The translations under genes and the position numbers were made by a program. Positions 1 through 10,109 of a DNA stretch of 64,000 nucleotides are shown piece by piece. The first letter of the stretch is position 1; each line of letters opens with the position of its first letter. The notes under the pieces were generated by a model. That model saw nothing but the letters and a program-made list of their open reading frames with translations. It made no database searches and had not been told where the DNA came from. Origin of the DNA: Hygrocybe punicea (taxonomy: Eukaryota > Basidiomycota > Agaricomycetes > Agaricales > Hygrophoraceae); the NCBI GenBank assembly GCA_963556145.1, contig OY744472.1, positions 4,092,001 to 4,156,000 of the forward strand, written 5' to 3'.

Positions 1-790
1 TACTATTAGTGACTCATCAATATGGTGCCCACTGGAGAACACATGCGATTGGCCTCAGGCTACAGCTATTGTTGGGAATAGTGGCCGAATAGTTGCAGAA
101 AGGATTAGTAATCCATATCACGTGACCCCGGAACTCAAACGAAGTGTAGCATGTATTCTACTCACCACAAGAAACTTCTAGTAGATTTAAGCTAGTAGTA
201 TAAAAGCCCTCTCAGAGAGAGGCAAATATAATCAATTCTACATAAAATATCTTAGCAGTCAACAACCACTGCAACTATATATTCCAATAGCTATTCCTCC
301 TCTCCTCACTCTACCTGCATCGCAGGATTCTCCTTCATCTTTGTAACAGCCGTTTATATTGAATTCACTTCCAACTACACTGCCAAGTTCTGACGTCTTC
401 CTCTTGTTGCGATGGATGATGATGAAGAACCTTTCGTGAAGAAACATGGTTGTCTGAAAGGATGAAAGGATGGACCATGCTGAGAAGGTGCTCCAAAGCA
501 TGGCCGACCAACAAAGAAGACTGCGAACGATGAGAACTTGGATGCTGCAGTAATACAAGGTGTGTGCAGTGTTTCTGATATATGCCGCTGTTGCAGCCAT
601 CTTATATTAATCATTTATTGCAGAGCAAGATGAATATCCCAGGGACTGGATAGAAAGCGACTTCACAGGTGATGTCTTGGCCCAAATCTTTGAGTTGGAA
701 GCGACACCATCGACACTTGAGTCAAGCCGGGCTGCATGTGAGTTTCAGCCTGGCTTTTCTATCATAGCATTGTAATAAAACCTTTTTATA
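1..790. other. no supportable gene
   Basis: Both strands carry only short open frames that overlap one another and show no recognisable motif. The sequence is moderately AT-rich and may include the 5' flank of the decayed gene that follows. I see no repeat or RNA gene here. Confidence 0.4.
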
Positions 791-2032
791 GTGCTTTCAG
801 CTATGCTATCTTTACAACTATGCCAGAGCCAGCACCAGATATTTAGCAGCTGGACACAACCCTTCAGCAACCCATTGTTGCTGAAAGGTTGGACCAAGTC
901 ATGGAACCTCCTACTGGAAACGTCCAGCAGGAAAACCTCACTTTTGAGCAACTCCATGAGGCTGCATGTGCCTCCCAAACTCATGAGTCCCCCCTTTTTC
1001 AACACAGCTATTTCTCAACTTTATCTAGGGCTGTTCTTCACAACACATGAAACTTTCGATATTGATAGCAACAATGAAGATGATCTGGAGGACGTCTCTG
1101 ACGATGAGCTTCTGAGAGTATGGCAAGGAGATGCTGATACATGAGGAGCTGTGGACAAAGGTGGTGTGTCATTTTTCAATGGTTTAGCTTCTTCCTTTGG
1201 ACTAATAGGAATGAAGGCGCATGGTTCGAACAGCCGGCCTACATGCCTGATTGGCTATACAAGCACTTTGGTGAAGTTATTGCACCAATTGTCTTTCGAA
1301 AAGAGGGCCACAACCTATCAAAGCCAACTATGTACATGGCAATGAGCCCATCGTTTTGGATCCACCCACCTGAGCCAGCTTTCTTGTGATGCCATCACCA
1401 TTTTGAGCCAGCCTTGTATTACCATCCCTGTGTCTTCTTATGGCTGCCACATTTTTTGGTCAATGCGCTACATTGTCCAAGCTGTATATGATGACCAATG
1501 CCATGCAAATACACCCCTCTCAAGGTGTTGTTGACTGTTACGATGCATTTACCACCCCATCCTTGGTAACTGATCTTGCCTTATCTCGTCTGACACCTGT
1601 TTAAGCCCCCCCGACGTCTTTGACAATTCTCGGCCAGTCACATCAAGTGGTTCCAAAATACCAGATGATAACGGTCTTGTTGAGGTGCTTGAATTCCCAG
1701 GGCAAGGCGAGCTGCCATTACCAATGTGAGTTTTGTTTATGAACTTCGAGAGTAGAGAAAATGGAACTACTTCCCTTGTTTGTAGCAATGGAAACTTGGA
1801 TATTGAGCACACAGATGTCCAACTCCCAAAGAAATGGTGTCGTGTCATGCCTGACCAGATGCATCAACGAACAAAGCGCAGATGCCGCTGTTGTGGCAAT
1901 AATGAGTGCCCAGGTAACAGTGATATACTGAATTGTCCCCATCCTTGCACAATGCTGTGCAAGTTTTGTCATTGCACTAGTGGTTGCTGTGGTGTGGATG
2001 GTGGAAAGCGATGTACATGGCCATTGTTGTAG
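791..2032 (+). pseudogene. DUF6729-like transposon-associated gene, internally deleted
   Basis: Three pieces on the plus strand look like parts of one gene. The first (about 1050-1140) is an acidic stretch with the motif DLEDVSDDELLRVW. The second (about 1200-1389) contains PDWLYKHFGEVIAPIV, then EGHNLSKPTMYMAMSP and FWIHPPEP, which resembles the start of a large Agaricomycete family I associate with DUF6729 and KDZ-type elements. The third (1733-2032) is a C-terminal cysteine cluster with RRCRCCGNNECPG, NCPHPC, CKFCHC and CCGVDGG, resembling the zinc-binding tail of the same family. The long middle of the family is missing, so this is a remnant. The family name is from memory; the order of the three pieces is what is directly seen. 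Function in the family is unknown. Confidence 0.4.
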
Positions 2033-2284
2033 CGATTTTTTTGTTGTACTGTATCACTTTGAACTGGGACTTCTTTCCATTCACATGAATGATTATTAAT
2101 CTCTCTTTCTTTTCTTTCTTTTCTGTTCTCGAAATACCCAGTAGTATGGTTGGAAAACCCTTTACTGAATACTTCCTAGTGCCATACATCACAGTTGGCC
2201 CTATCACACTTCATTTCGAGAATGTACAATGCAATTGCCATATCTCATGCAATTTTACTTAAATCCACTAGCAGTTTGAAATGT

Positions 2285-3210
2285 GTACTCTCATGACCCA
2301 GATCTCGGTGCAAGCGACATACCTTGGCCTAGTTCACCCATTTCAAGATTCCGATTTTTTGGGTGCTACTCCAACTTGTGAACACATTCTGGGGCACAGG
2401 ATTGCTTTTGAGCGCAAAAATGATGTATTTATCTTTTCTTCCCCTTGTTATCTTGGTGCTCATATGGTTTTTGATTCATCCCAGCCATTCAGCTGTCCAA
2501 AACCAATCTGAGGCCAGATGGAGACGTCTTTTGGTCTGTAGTCACACTCCCTGCAGTAGGCATTCACTCGGGGATGAAAATGAGGCGAGTTTGGCATTTT
2601 CATAATGTTATCTTGGTGCTGAATGTATTTGTTACTTATCCTGAACCATTCAACCATCCAAAATCCATTTGAGGCCAAGTGGAGATGTCTTTTGGTCTCA
2701 GGTTGCACTCTCATCAGCAGGAGCTCTTTTGGGGATGGAAATGAGGTGTGTTTGCAATCTTTATATTGTTATCTTGATACTAAATTTATTTTTGATTTAT
2801 CTAGAACCTTTCAACCATTAAAAATCTATCTCAGGCCAGGTGAATACATAGTGGCACTCCCATCAGCAGGAGCTTTCTTGAGGACAAAAGTGAGGTACAT
2901 TTGTGATCTTTATATTGTTATCTCAGTATTGATAATGTTTTTAGCTCATCCGAAATCTCGGCACCATCGGATTTCTAACCAAGATCTCGCAACATAGTTT
3001 CTGACATGCAAACACCTTTTTAGCCAAGGAGTACTTCTGGAACCAAAAATGCAGTACTTTTAGCTTCTTTATTCAGTTTTCTTGGTGCTGATATTGTATT
3101 TGCCTCATCCAGAGGTTCAGCACTGTTGAATTTCTGCCCGAGAGCTGGCATGTAGTGTGTTGGTGTGCAAATACAGGTGTATGCTCAGGTGTGAAATGTG
3201 GTACTCCTGA
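2285..3210. repeat. degenerate tandem array, unit about 160 bp
   Basis: The motif TTATCTTGGTGCT or a variant recurs near 2449, 2609, 2769, 2918 and 3080, giving a period of about 150-161 bp. Each unit then has a CATCC..CATTCA stretch, AATC.ATCTGAGGCCA, a G(A/G)TGTCTTTTGGTCT stretch, GCACTCCCATCAGCAGGAGC and GGGGATG.AAATGAGG. Later copies are more diverged. About five to six units are visible. Open frames across it are accidental. Confidence 0.75.
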
Positions 3211-4080
3211 CTTAGAGCTATATCCTTCAATCCATGACTCCAATCCCAAAAACTAATGAAAAACATTACAAACCTATTGTATTAAAAAATACCTGTGAAA
3301 TAATATAGGTCAGTACATATGATAAGAACAAAGGCATTGTGTGACTCTGTGTTATATTTATGTATGTTGTTCTTGTGCACCATGAATGAAAGCTCTGCAA
3401 ACTGAGAACATCTTGTACAACTCCATCCTCTCCTGTACTGCCCTGTAATCTTCTTTGCACATGCCAAGCCGTCTTCACATCCCTCATTCTCACCGTCTGT
3501 CACAAGCCAAATCTGAGCAATCTCACTTGTCTCCCTTGTCTCCAGCTTGTACCTTGTCTCAGAAACATTGTATCCTCCAAGTTGCCTAAGCTTATGCTTG
3601 TTTGATCTCACACCATTAATCACATCACCGTATCTCCCCCCTCAGCTGTCTGTCTATTTTCTTTTTCTCTCATCTTACACTCTCTACTCAATATTCCTTC
3701 ATCTCAATGCTATATGCATGCCTTTTCCCACTCCCTGGCCCACAGGCCTCCCACTGCCACTCACACAAGGGTCTGCTGGCACAGTATGGTGCCCATTGGC
3801 CCCACTCCCAGAATATCATCCCTCGCTCTCCCCAGACTTTATATGAATACCCCAGCATCTTCCACTGTTTCCTCTCTTGCATCCACCACTGTTTCGCTAT
3901 GCGACATCAAACACCCTAAGCATACACTCCCCACTCCCACTTCTCCTTCTCATGTCCCTCGAGACAACTTACTTTGTGACTCCCAAAAAAATAAGTGTAT
4001 CTTAGGACTCATCGGTTAGTCATAATACAGCATTTTCTTACCCCTATTGAATTGACTCTCCTCACACATACTAACTGTCT
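3211..4080. other. no confident gene; CT-rich flank of the cyclin pseudogene
   Basis: No reading frame here is convincing. From about 3620 to 3960 the plus strand is rich in CT tracts (CTCCCC, TTTCTCTC), which fits a decayed promoter or 5' leader of the cyclin-like pseudogene downstream. The proline-rich frames in this stretch may be decayed N-terminal coding sequence. Confidence 0.3.
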
Positions 4081-5060
4081 TTGATAAATCAAGCTGTGAA
4101 GCAGTTATGTGATATATGGCCCTCCCACATCATTTCCTCTGTTTTTCTCATGTCCCAGTCCTCCATCTCTGTTGTCCTTGCTGCTGACTCCTTATCTGCC
4201 ATGGTGATCTATACAATTCAAACCTGGATGAAAATACTCAATTGCCTTCCCTGGAATCGCCCTTGATGCAATGGTCCCCTGTATCCCCTCCCTCTGCAGC
4301 TTCACCTACTTTGACATCTTCCAACCACTCAGGCAATGACTCATCAGATACCAGCACCAAGTCTTGCGGCAACTTGATTCCCATAAAAGGCTTCATTCTT
4401 GAAGTGCTCAAGCACTCCTGGACATCAGGAATTGTTCTTCAGATGGCTCTATGTTATCTTGAAGCAATCTGTTCCAAAGTCCTGGAATTGGCCAAGTGGG
4501 ACCAGATGGGCAAGGGTGTCTGAGGGGAACCTGAGAGGGGTGACTGCATTGTCAAAGGTGAGATCTATCTGACCAATGTCATGATCGTTGATCTATTGGA
4601 AAATATAAAGCTGGAGGGCAAGTCACTTGACTTTTCCAGGGATACTTTTCATTCCAAGAACCAGTTGGGACTAACAATCCAACAGCCATCGCTTACAGAT
4701 TTTCAATCAAACCAGACATTGTAGGATTCAACATGAAAACCCAAGTCACCAAGCACGTTGCTCCTGCCACTTTCATGGCTTCCCTCCCTCCTTCTTTGCC
4801 CAGGCTAAGCCTTCCTTGCTTCCCTCATTCTTGCTTTCAAGTTCACGCAAGACAATTGCTATTTGAACTGTGTCTGGGCAAAGCTCTCTGGGCTGCTACC
4901 TTGTAAGATCAGACAATGTAAATGCACTCTCAGCAATATGCTTGAGTAGTGCCTTTGGGTGGGTAAACTACCCTCATCTGGAACCCTGACAGTTTCAAGC
5001 ACTACAAGCACAAGTCCATTGACTTCCTCTGGCCTGACAATGTTGAGTCCTTGGGACCAC
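4081..5060 (+). pseudogene. PCL5-like (Pho85 cyclin family) cyclin pseudogene
   Basis: Three blocks line up in order with the basidiomycete cyclin-box proteins usually annotated as PHO85 cyclin-like. Near 4081 the translation reads INQAVKQLCDIW. Near 4370-4480 it reads IPIKGFILEVLKHSWTS then VLQMALCYLEAICSKVLEL. Near 4800-4960 it reads AFLASLILAFKFTQDNCYLN, then VWAKLSGLLPC and finally LWVGKLPSSG. These correspond to the start, the helix before the box and the core cyclin box. The gene is broken: the third block is preceded by an in-frame TAA and interrupted by an in-frame TAG, and the blocks are not all in one frame. In living family members the protein would partner a cyclin-dependent kinase. 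Family assignment is by pattern recognition. Confidence 0.6.
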
Positions 5061-5341
5061 ATACAGTTACACTCACCAATTTTAGGGCTATGCCAACTAA
5101 AACACAGTGTGTATCACAACTTCAACATGTATTTTGTATAACAAAAAAGTCAGTTGAAGACTTGATAGCTGTCTATCATGAATGTATGAAGCAGATGTGT
5201 TGAAACACCCCAGAATAATGAGAAACAAAAAACCAACTACATGAAAACAAAGAAAATATGTTCTGTGCATATCAAATCTCACCCCACCTACCAAATACAG
5301 CAGAGATTCACTGTTAAATGTTGACACCTGGGGTAACTGGA

Positions 5342-6331
5342 TTAGTTGGCTGTCATTGTAAAAGTCCCTGCAGTGATACATTGACAGTCTTCCTCCGCAT
5401 ACCCCATAATCAAGTCTGCAGTTCCAGGGCCAATGGTGAGCCATGTCAACAGCTTGTCAATAGTTACCCGGTTTCCGGTGAGTTGGTTGATGAAGAGGAA
5501 TCCCTGAATTTTGGAATGAGGGCTGTGAGATTAGCACCATTGCGATCAGGATGTTGATCACAATATACAAGCCACTCAGAGATGTGGGGGAACTTCAGCA
5601 GCAGTGAAGCAGGAGCAGGACTAGCAGTCGGTGGTGTGATTTGAGTGGCTGGAGCTACAGGAGTACCAGCAGCAGGCTGAGGTGCCATAATTTGTGGCAT
5701 TGGATAATACATGGCCGGTAGAGTGGTCCCGAGGGACCTCTCGGGATCAGGGACGGAATCGCATGGAATGGTCAAAGGTGGATGGGATAGAGAACTGTCT
5801 ACCACATCAGGAACAACTCCTGACTAAGGGTGTGGTCACGTGACCTGCCAGGCACCACTACTACACCGGTGACAAGACTGGTGCTGGGTAGCATCCATAT
5901 GGAAATGCAGCCAGGTCATTAGGATTTCCTGGTTGTCTAGCCATGACTCATTCTCGTGCAGAATTCCCAAGTATATTGACTTTGGCAGGTTTTTGGTTGA
6001 GTGGATAAGCTTCAGGGTGCTTGATCTAGAAAAAGATGTGAGAACACAGACAGCATGTAGAGAGAACAAAGAAATACATGAAGTGATGCCCAGTTATTCA
6101 TATTATTTTCTGTAATTGGGTGACATAAGCCAGATGTTGGATTCTTGAAGCACAATGCAGGCTTGTTGGGATGACTGTGTTCTTCGCATGTCCAGATTTC
6201 AGTGAGGGTAAGCCGGGCATTGATGTGCTGCTTGTGATAATCATCCATGGCTGATTTAACTGCTTCCTTTACAGGTGGGGTCTCCTTCACTTTGGCTTTA
6301 GCCAACCCAAGACCCTGATTATGTTTTAGTA
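5342..6331 (-). pseudogene. SAM-like domain protein, 3' half (split by Helitron)
   Basis: Read on the minus strand from 6331, the coding stretch contains LAKAKVKETPPVKEAVKSAM, LTLTEIWTCEEHSHPNKPA and CHPITENNMNNWASLH. An intron with a GTATTT donor follows, with its acceptor near 6037. The next exon reads LPKSIYLGILHENESWLDNQ. After an inserted repeat (5720-5865) comes a proline/alanine-rich linker, MPQIMAPQPAAGTPVAPATQ, then LLKFPHISEWLVYCDQHPDR. A one-base frame change near 5497 separates this from FINQLTGNRVTIDKLLTWL and IGPGTADLIMGYAEEDC. The frame ends at TAA 5342-5344. The last part looks like a sterile-alpha-motif-type helical bundle. Frame breaks, a repeat insertion and separation from its 5' half show it is dead. 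Function is unknown. Confidence 0.6.
5720..5865 (-). repeat. 146 bp dispersed repeat (R1), complete copy with 5 bp target duplication
   Basis: On the plus strand the element runs from AGAGTGGTCCCGAGGGACC to CACCACTACTACA. It is flanked on both sides by CCGGT (5715-5719 and 5866-5870). It interrupts the SAM-like gene between two readable coding blocks. Other copies lie at 38928-39011, 55632-55776, 57219-57290 and, diverged, at 58913-59075. A 5 bp duplication and a TG start on the minus strand would fit a tiny solo LTR, but the other end (ACTCT) is not the usual CA. Confidence 0.75.
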
Positions 6332-6640
6332 TCTACTATATTATATGTCAATAAGAACTCAGTCTCTCGCCTCTGATTGGCTGGTTCTTCGTGTTCTGAT
6401 TGGTCGTTAATGGCGTACTAACTCTTACCAAGGCCTGTAACGTGTCCTGATTGATAACATGCATTCGCGTCATCCCATGATCGTGTGATCACTTACTCAT
6501 CGTACACGTGTTTTCCTCAAGGCCCTCCCTCTTGACTCTTATCGAGGACGTTTCGACAATGTAGTCGAACTGTCCACACATTCTTCCCTCCTTTTTCCTC
6601 TCCGGGATATTCTGGAATTATCCCAATGATTTGCTTTCTC

Positions 6641-6648
6641 TATATAAG
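6641..6648 (+). promoter_or_regulatory. TATA box of the Helitron Rep gene
   Basis: TATATAAG follows a CT-rich tract and lies about 170 bp before the first recognisable coding block of the Rep gene. Position and sequence fit a core promoter; activity is inferred. Confidence 0.4.
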
Positions 6649-6814
6649 TAGCACCTCGACGGCGCCTCTCACATTTTCCCTCTTTTTTGCTTGCTGTCAT
6701 TGCCCTGGTCTTTTATTCGATTATGTCTATGTGCATATCATCTGAAATGTGTGCCCGATTTTGTCTGATCAGTGTTTCAGTGAACGTTCAGCTGTCGATC
6801 ATCTCTCTCACAAG

Positions 6815-9800
6815 CATGTACAGACTCTTTCTCGGAAGGCGAGGGAGGCTGAAGCGGATCGTTCAGAGTGAAATCGATGACTCCCGACCTTGGTGCCCAC
6901 ACCCACACCCACTCCTGCGCCTGCATCTGCACCTGCACCGGCTTCCGTCACCAGGGATCCCCAGCCACGTGTGCGACGCCTATCGCCGTCGCAAAATGTG
7001 GACTCAGTCATGGTCGCTTTGGCGGAAACCCAACCGAACGATAATAGAGATTCCGTATTGGTCCCACCTACAGCGAGGCGGGTGTACAATGAATGATGCC
7101 GGACAGCTTATCGAGTCAGTACATACTTTGCCTTGCCACTGAGACATACATCTAATATATTGTATAGAGCAATAGAACTTCTTTACCCATGGCACGTCGA
7201 CTAGATGCAGGTGTACTAGCACGTCATGATATCCGTTCTATGAATGTCGTGTGCCCTTTCTGTGGTGCGTTTCATTGGATGGACGAAAGGGTCGCAACTT
7301 CACCACGATCACGTCCTATTTTCAGCACATGCTGTCAAAGGGGAGAAGTTGATCTTCCCCTCCTGCCTGAGCCACCGTCTTTTCTCCAAAGTGTCCTGGA
7401 GGGTACTGATGCTCAGTCGAAAGATTTTCGATCCAATATCCGCCAGTACAACATGTCGCTCGCCTTTACATCCCTTGGTGTTACCCAGGATCAGCTGGTT
7501 AACCATCACGGAGGTTGGGTGTTTCTGATCTCAGGCGAGCTGTGCCACTTAATTGGATCCCTGCAGCCCGATGATGGCGAAGATCCATCCTACACTCAAT
7601 TATATATATACGACTCACAACACAGGGTGCACAGTAGCATACCATGTCACACAGTATCTTGAAAGTACTTGACAAGTATACTAAATATCATTACTGTAAC
7701 ATTTAACATGGTATTGTAACAGTATTCAGACATAAACTACAATACTTGTGCTCGAATTCATCTGAAGGTATGAAGGCAAATGAGACTCATACCTTTTCAA
7801 TAACATCAAGCCTTTTGTTTCACTACTTTTACTGTATCTACAGCAAAGTACCGTATAGTTCGGATAGAATACTTGCAGCCTAAGATGAATAAAAGTATTA
7901 AACTAGTAAGGAAGTTGTGCCACTTTCACTACTAGGATACCTTTTGAATCCTTTCAAGATACAGTGTGAAATAGTATAGTACTGTTGCCATATTGTAGAT
8001 TTAAGATACTGTGTCAATACTTTTAAGATACTCTTTCAGTACTTTTATTATAATAAAAGTATCCTAAAATTATTGACACAGTATCTTAAATCCACAATAT
8101 GGTAATAGTACTATACTATTTCACACTGTATCTTGAAAGGATTCAAAAGGTATCCTAGTAGTGAAAGTGGCACAACTTCCTTACTAGTTTAATACTTTTA
8201 TTCATCTTAGGCTGTAAGTATTCTATCCAAACTATACGGTACTTTGCTGTAGATACAGTAAAAGTAGTGAAACAAAAGGCTTGATGTTATTGAAAAGGTA
8301 TAAGTCTCATTTGCCTTCATACCTTCAGATGAATTTGAGCACAAGTATTGTAGTTTATGTCTGAATACTGTTACAATACCATGTTGAATGTTATGGTAAT
8401 GATATTTAGTATACTTGTCAAGTACTTTCAAGATACTGTGTGACATGGTATGCTACTGCACACCCTGTGCAACTGGCTCTTCACCAGCGCATGAACCAAA
8501 ACAACAACCTTCACAAAGACACGATGCGTGCTCTCCAAACGATGCTTCTTTCCATCAATCACTATGCTCACAATTTCTGCCATGCATATGAAATTTTGCG
8601 AGATTACCCGGACGCGCCTGATGCCATTGTTAAGTTTCGTGTTATGCCCGGCCAATCATCAGGTGTATATGCTGCTCCTACTTCAGATGGAGTTGCCGTT
8701 GTATTGCCTGGCAATGGAACCGCACCTGATCGTCGTGATATTATTCTTCAACCGTGTTCTTCTGTCTCGGGACAACTTTCCAGGATCAACGATGGCCACC
8801 CTGCATACGCCCCACTTCATTACGTATTACTTTTCCCCTTCGGTACTCATGGTTGGCATCAAGAACTATGACATTGTGTTCCTCCCGGCATGGAGCGGTT
8901 GTTGGAATGGAACTCTCCCCAAGTTTCTCAGTCCGAATATTCAGCTTTTTGATTGCATCTCTGTCAAGATGAGTATCCTACTCTTCATCATGGCGGTCAA
9001 CTATTCCAACAATATATTGTCGACATGTGGGCATCGGCTGATCAAATGCGATTGTCATACCTCCGTTTTAATCAAGGGAAACTCCGAGCCACTCTCTACA
9101 GTGGCTTGGAAGATTGGCTTTGAACAGATGAAGTTGGAGATCCCAATGAGTTGGGCACGAGGATGGTACTTCCATCATCTTACCAGGGCGGACCCCGCAG
9201 CATGCAGCAACGGTATCAAGATGCCATGGCAATGGCGCGTTATTTCAAGAATGTAGATCTATTTATCACAATGACCACAAATCCGGATTGGCCTAAAATC
9301 CAGCACGAATTGTTACCTGGACAGACATTGTATGACCATGCCGATCTGGTGGCCCGTGTCTTCAAACTCAAGTTAAACGAGCTCCTGAAAGACATATACA
9401 AGCGCCAGATTTTTGGCAAAGTCTCCGTATACGTCTACATTGTAGAATTTCAAAAGCGGGGTCTACCGCATGTCCACATCCTGGTCGTTCTTGATAAGGA
9501 TGTAAGACTCCGTAGCCCATCCGACATTGACTCCTGTGTATCCGCACAATGGCCTGACCCTGAAAGGCAGCCCACTCTGTTTGATACCATCAAATCTTGC
9601 ATGGTGCACGGACCATGGGGTAATATTAATCCAAACGCACTGTGCATGAAGAATGGCCGTTGTTCGAAAGGATACCCCAAGCCGTACCAAGAAGTCACAT
9701 CCACGGGACAGGATGGTTATCCACTCTACGCTAGGCCCAACGATGGACAGGTTTTTCCTGTTAAAGTGCAGCACACGAATGTTGAAGTCGATAACAGATG

Positions 9801-10053
9801 GATTGTTCCCTATAACCCTTATCCGTCCTCGAAGTTCAACTGTCACATAAATGTTGAAAGTGTTGCTACCTTTAATACACTCAAGTATTGTTTCAAGTAC
9901 ATCCACAAAGGACCAGATCACGTGACGCTGCAGTATGAGCTAGACGAAATCAAGAGATATATTGATGGCCGTTACATCAGAGCTCCTGAAGGCATGTGGA
10001 GGATTTTTCACTTTGCCATTCATGAGCAAACACCTCCTGTCGTTCAACTTCAG
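6815..10053 (+). pseudogene. Helitron Rep/helicase, N-terminal and Rep (HUH) part
   Basis: Coding blocks appear in order. A short N-terminal exon (about 6815-7094) has two stops. A zinc-finger-like segment from 7189 reads VVCPFCGAFHWMDERV and FSTCCQRGEVDLPLLP, then IRQYNMSLAFTSLGV. The palindromic insertion interrupts the frame after LYIYDSQH at about 7627. Coding resumes near 8463 with QLALHQRMNQNN and runs to PLHYVLLFPFGTHGWHQEL. A frame change and two TGA codons follow. The Rep core at 9151-10053 includes FITMTTNPDWP, the HUH motif in FQKRGLPHVHILVVL, and KYCFKYIHKGPDH with a candidate catalytic tyrosine. The enzyme would nick and join single DNA strands during rolling-circle transposition. 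An intron (10054-10109, GTATGA...TATAG) leads into the helicase part. Confidence 0.85.
7628..8462. mobile_element. palindromic foldback element inserted in Helitron Rep gene
   Basis: Two arms of about 400 bp are nearly exact reverse complements, with the centre at about 8046 in TACTTTTATTATAATAAAAG. The outer ends are CAGGGTG and CACCCTG, followed inward by CAGTAGCATACCATG. It contains no gene of its own. It splits the Helitron protein after LYIYDSQH, and the frame resumes on the other side with QLALHQRMN. The hAT-like end CAGGG suggests a hAT-derived MITE, but I could not find a clean 8 bp target duplication. Confidence 0.85.
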
Positions 10054-10109
10054 GTATGATTTCACATTGGGCTTATGTGTACAAATTCTGATCGTGTGAT
10101 TTGTATAGA

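Noticed and set aside
8428..8655. Frame whose end is identical to that of the Helitron zinc-finger frame
   Set aside because: The identity is a by-product of the palindrome at 7628-8462, which places the same sequence on both strands.
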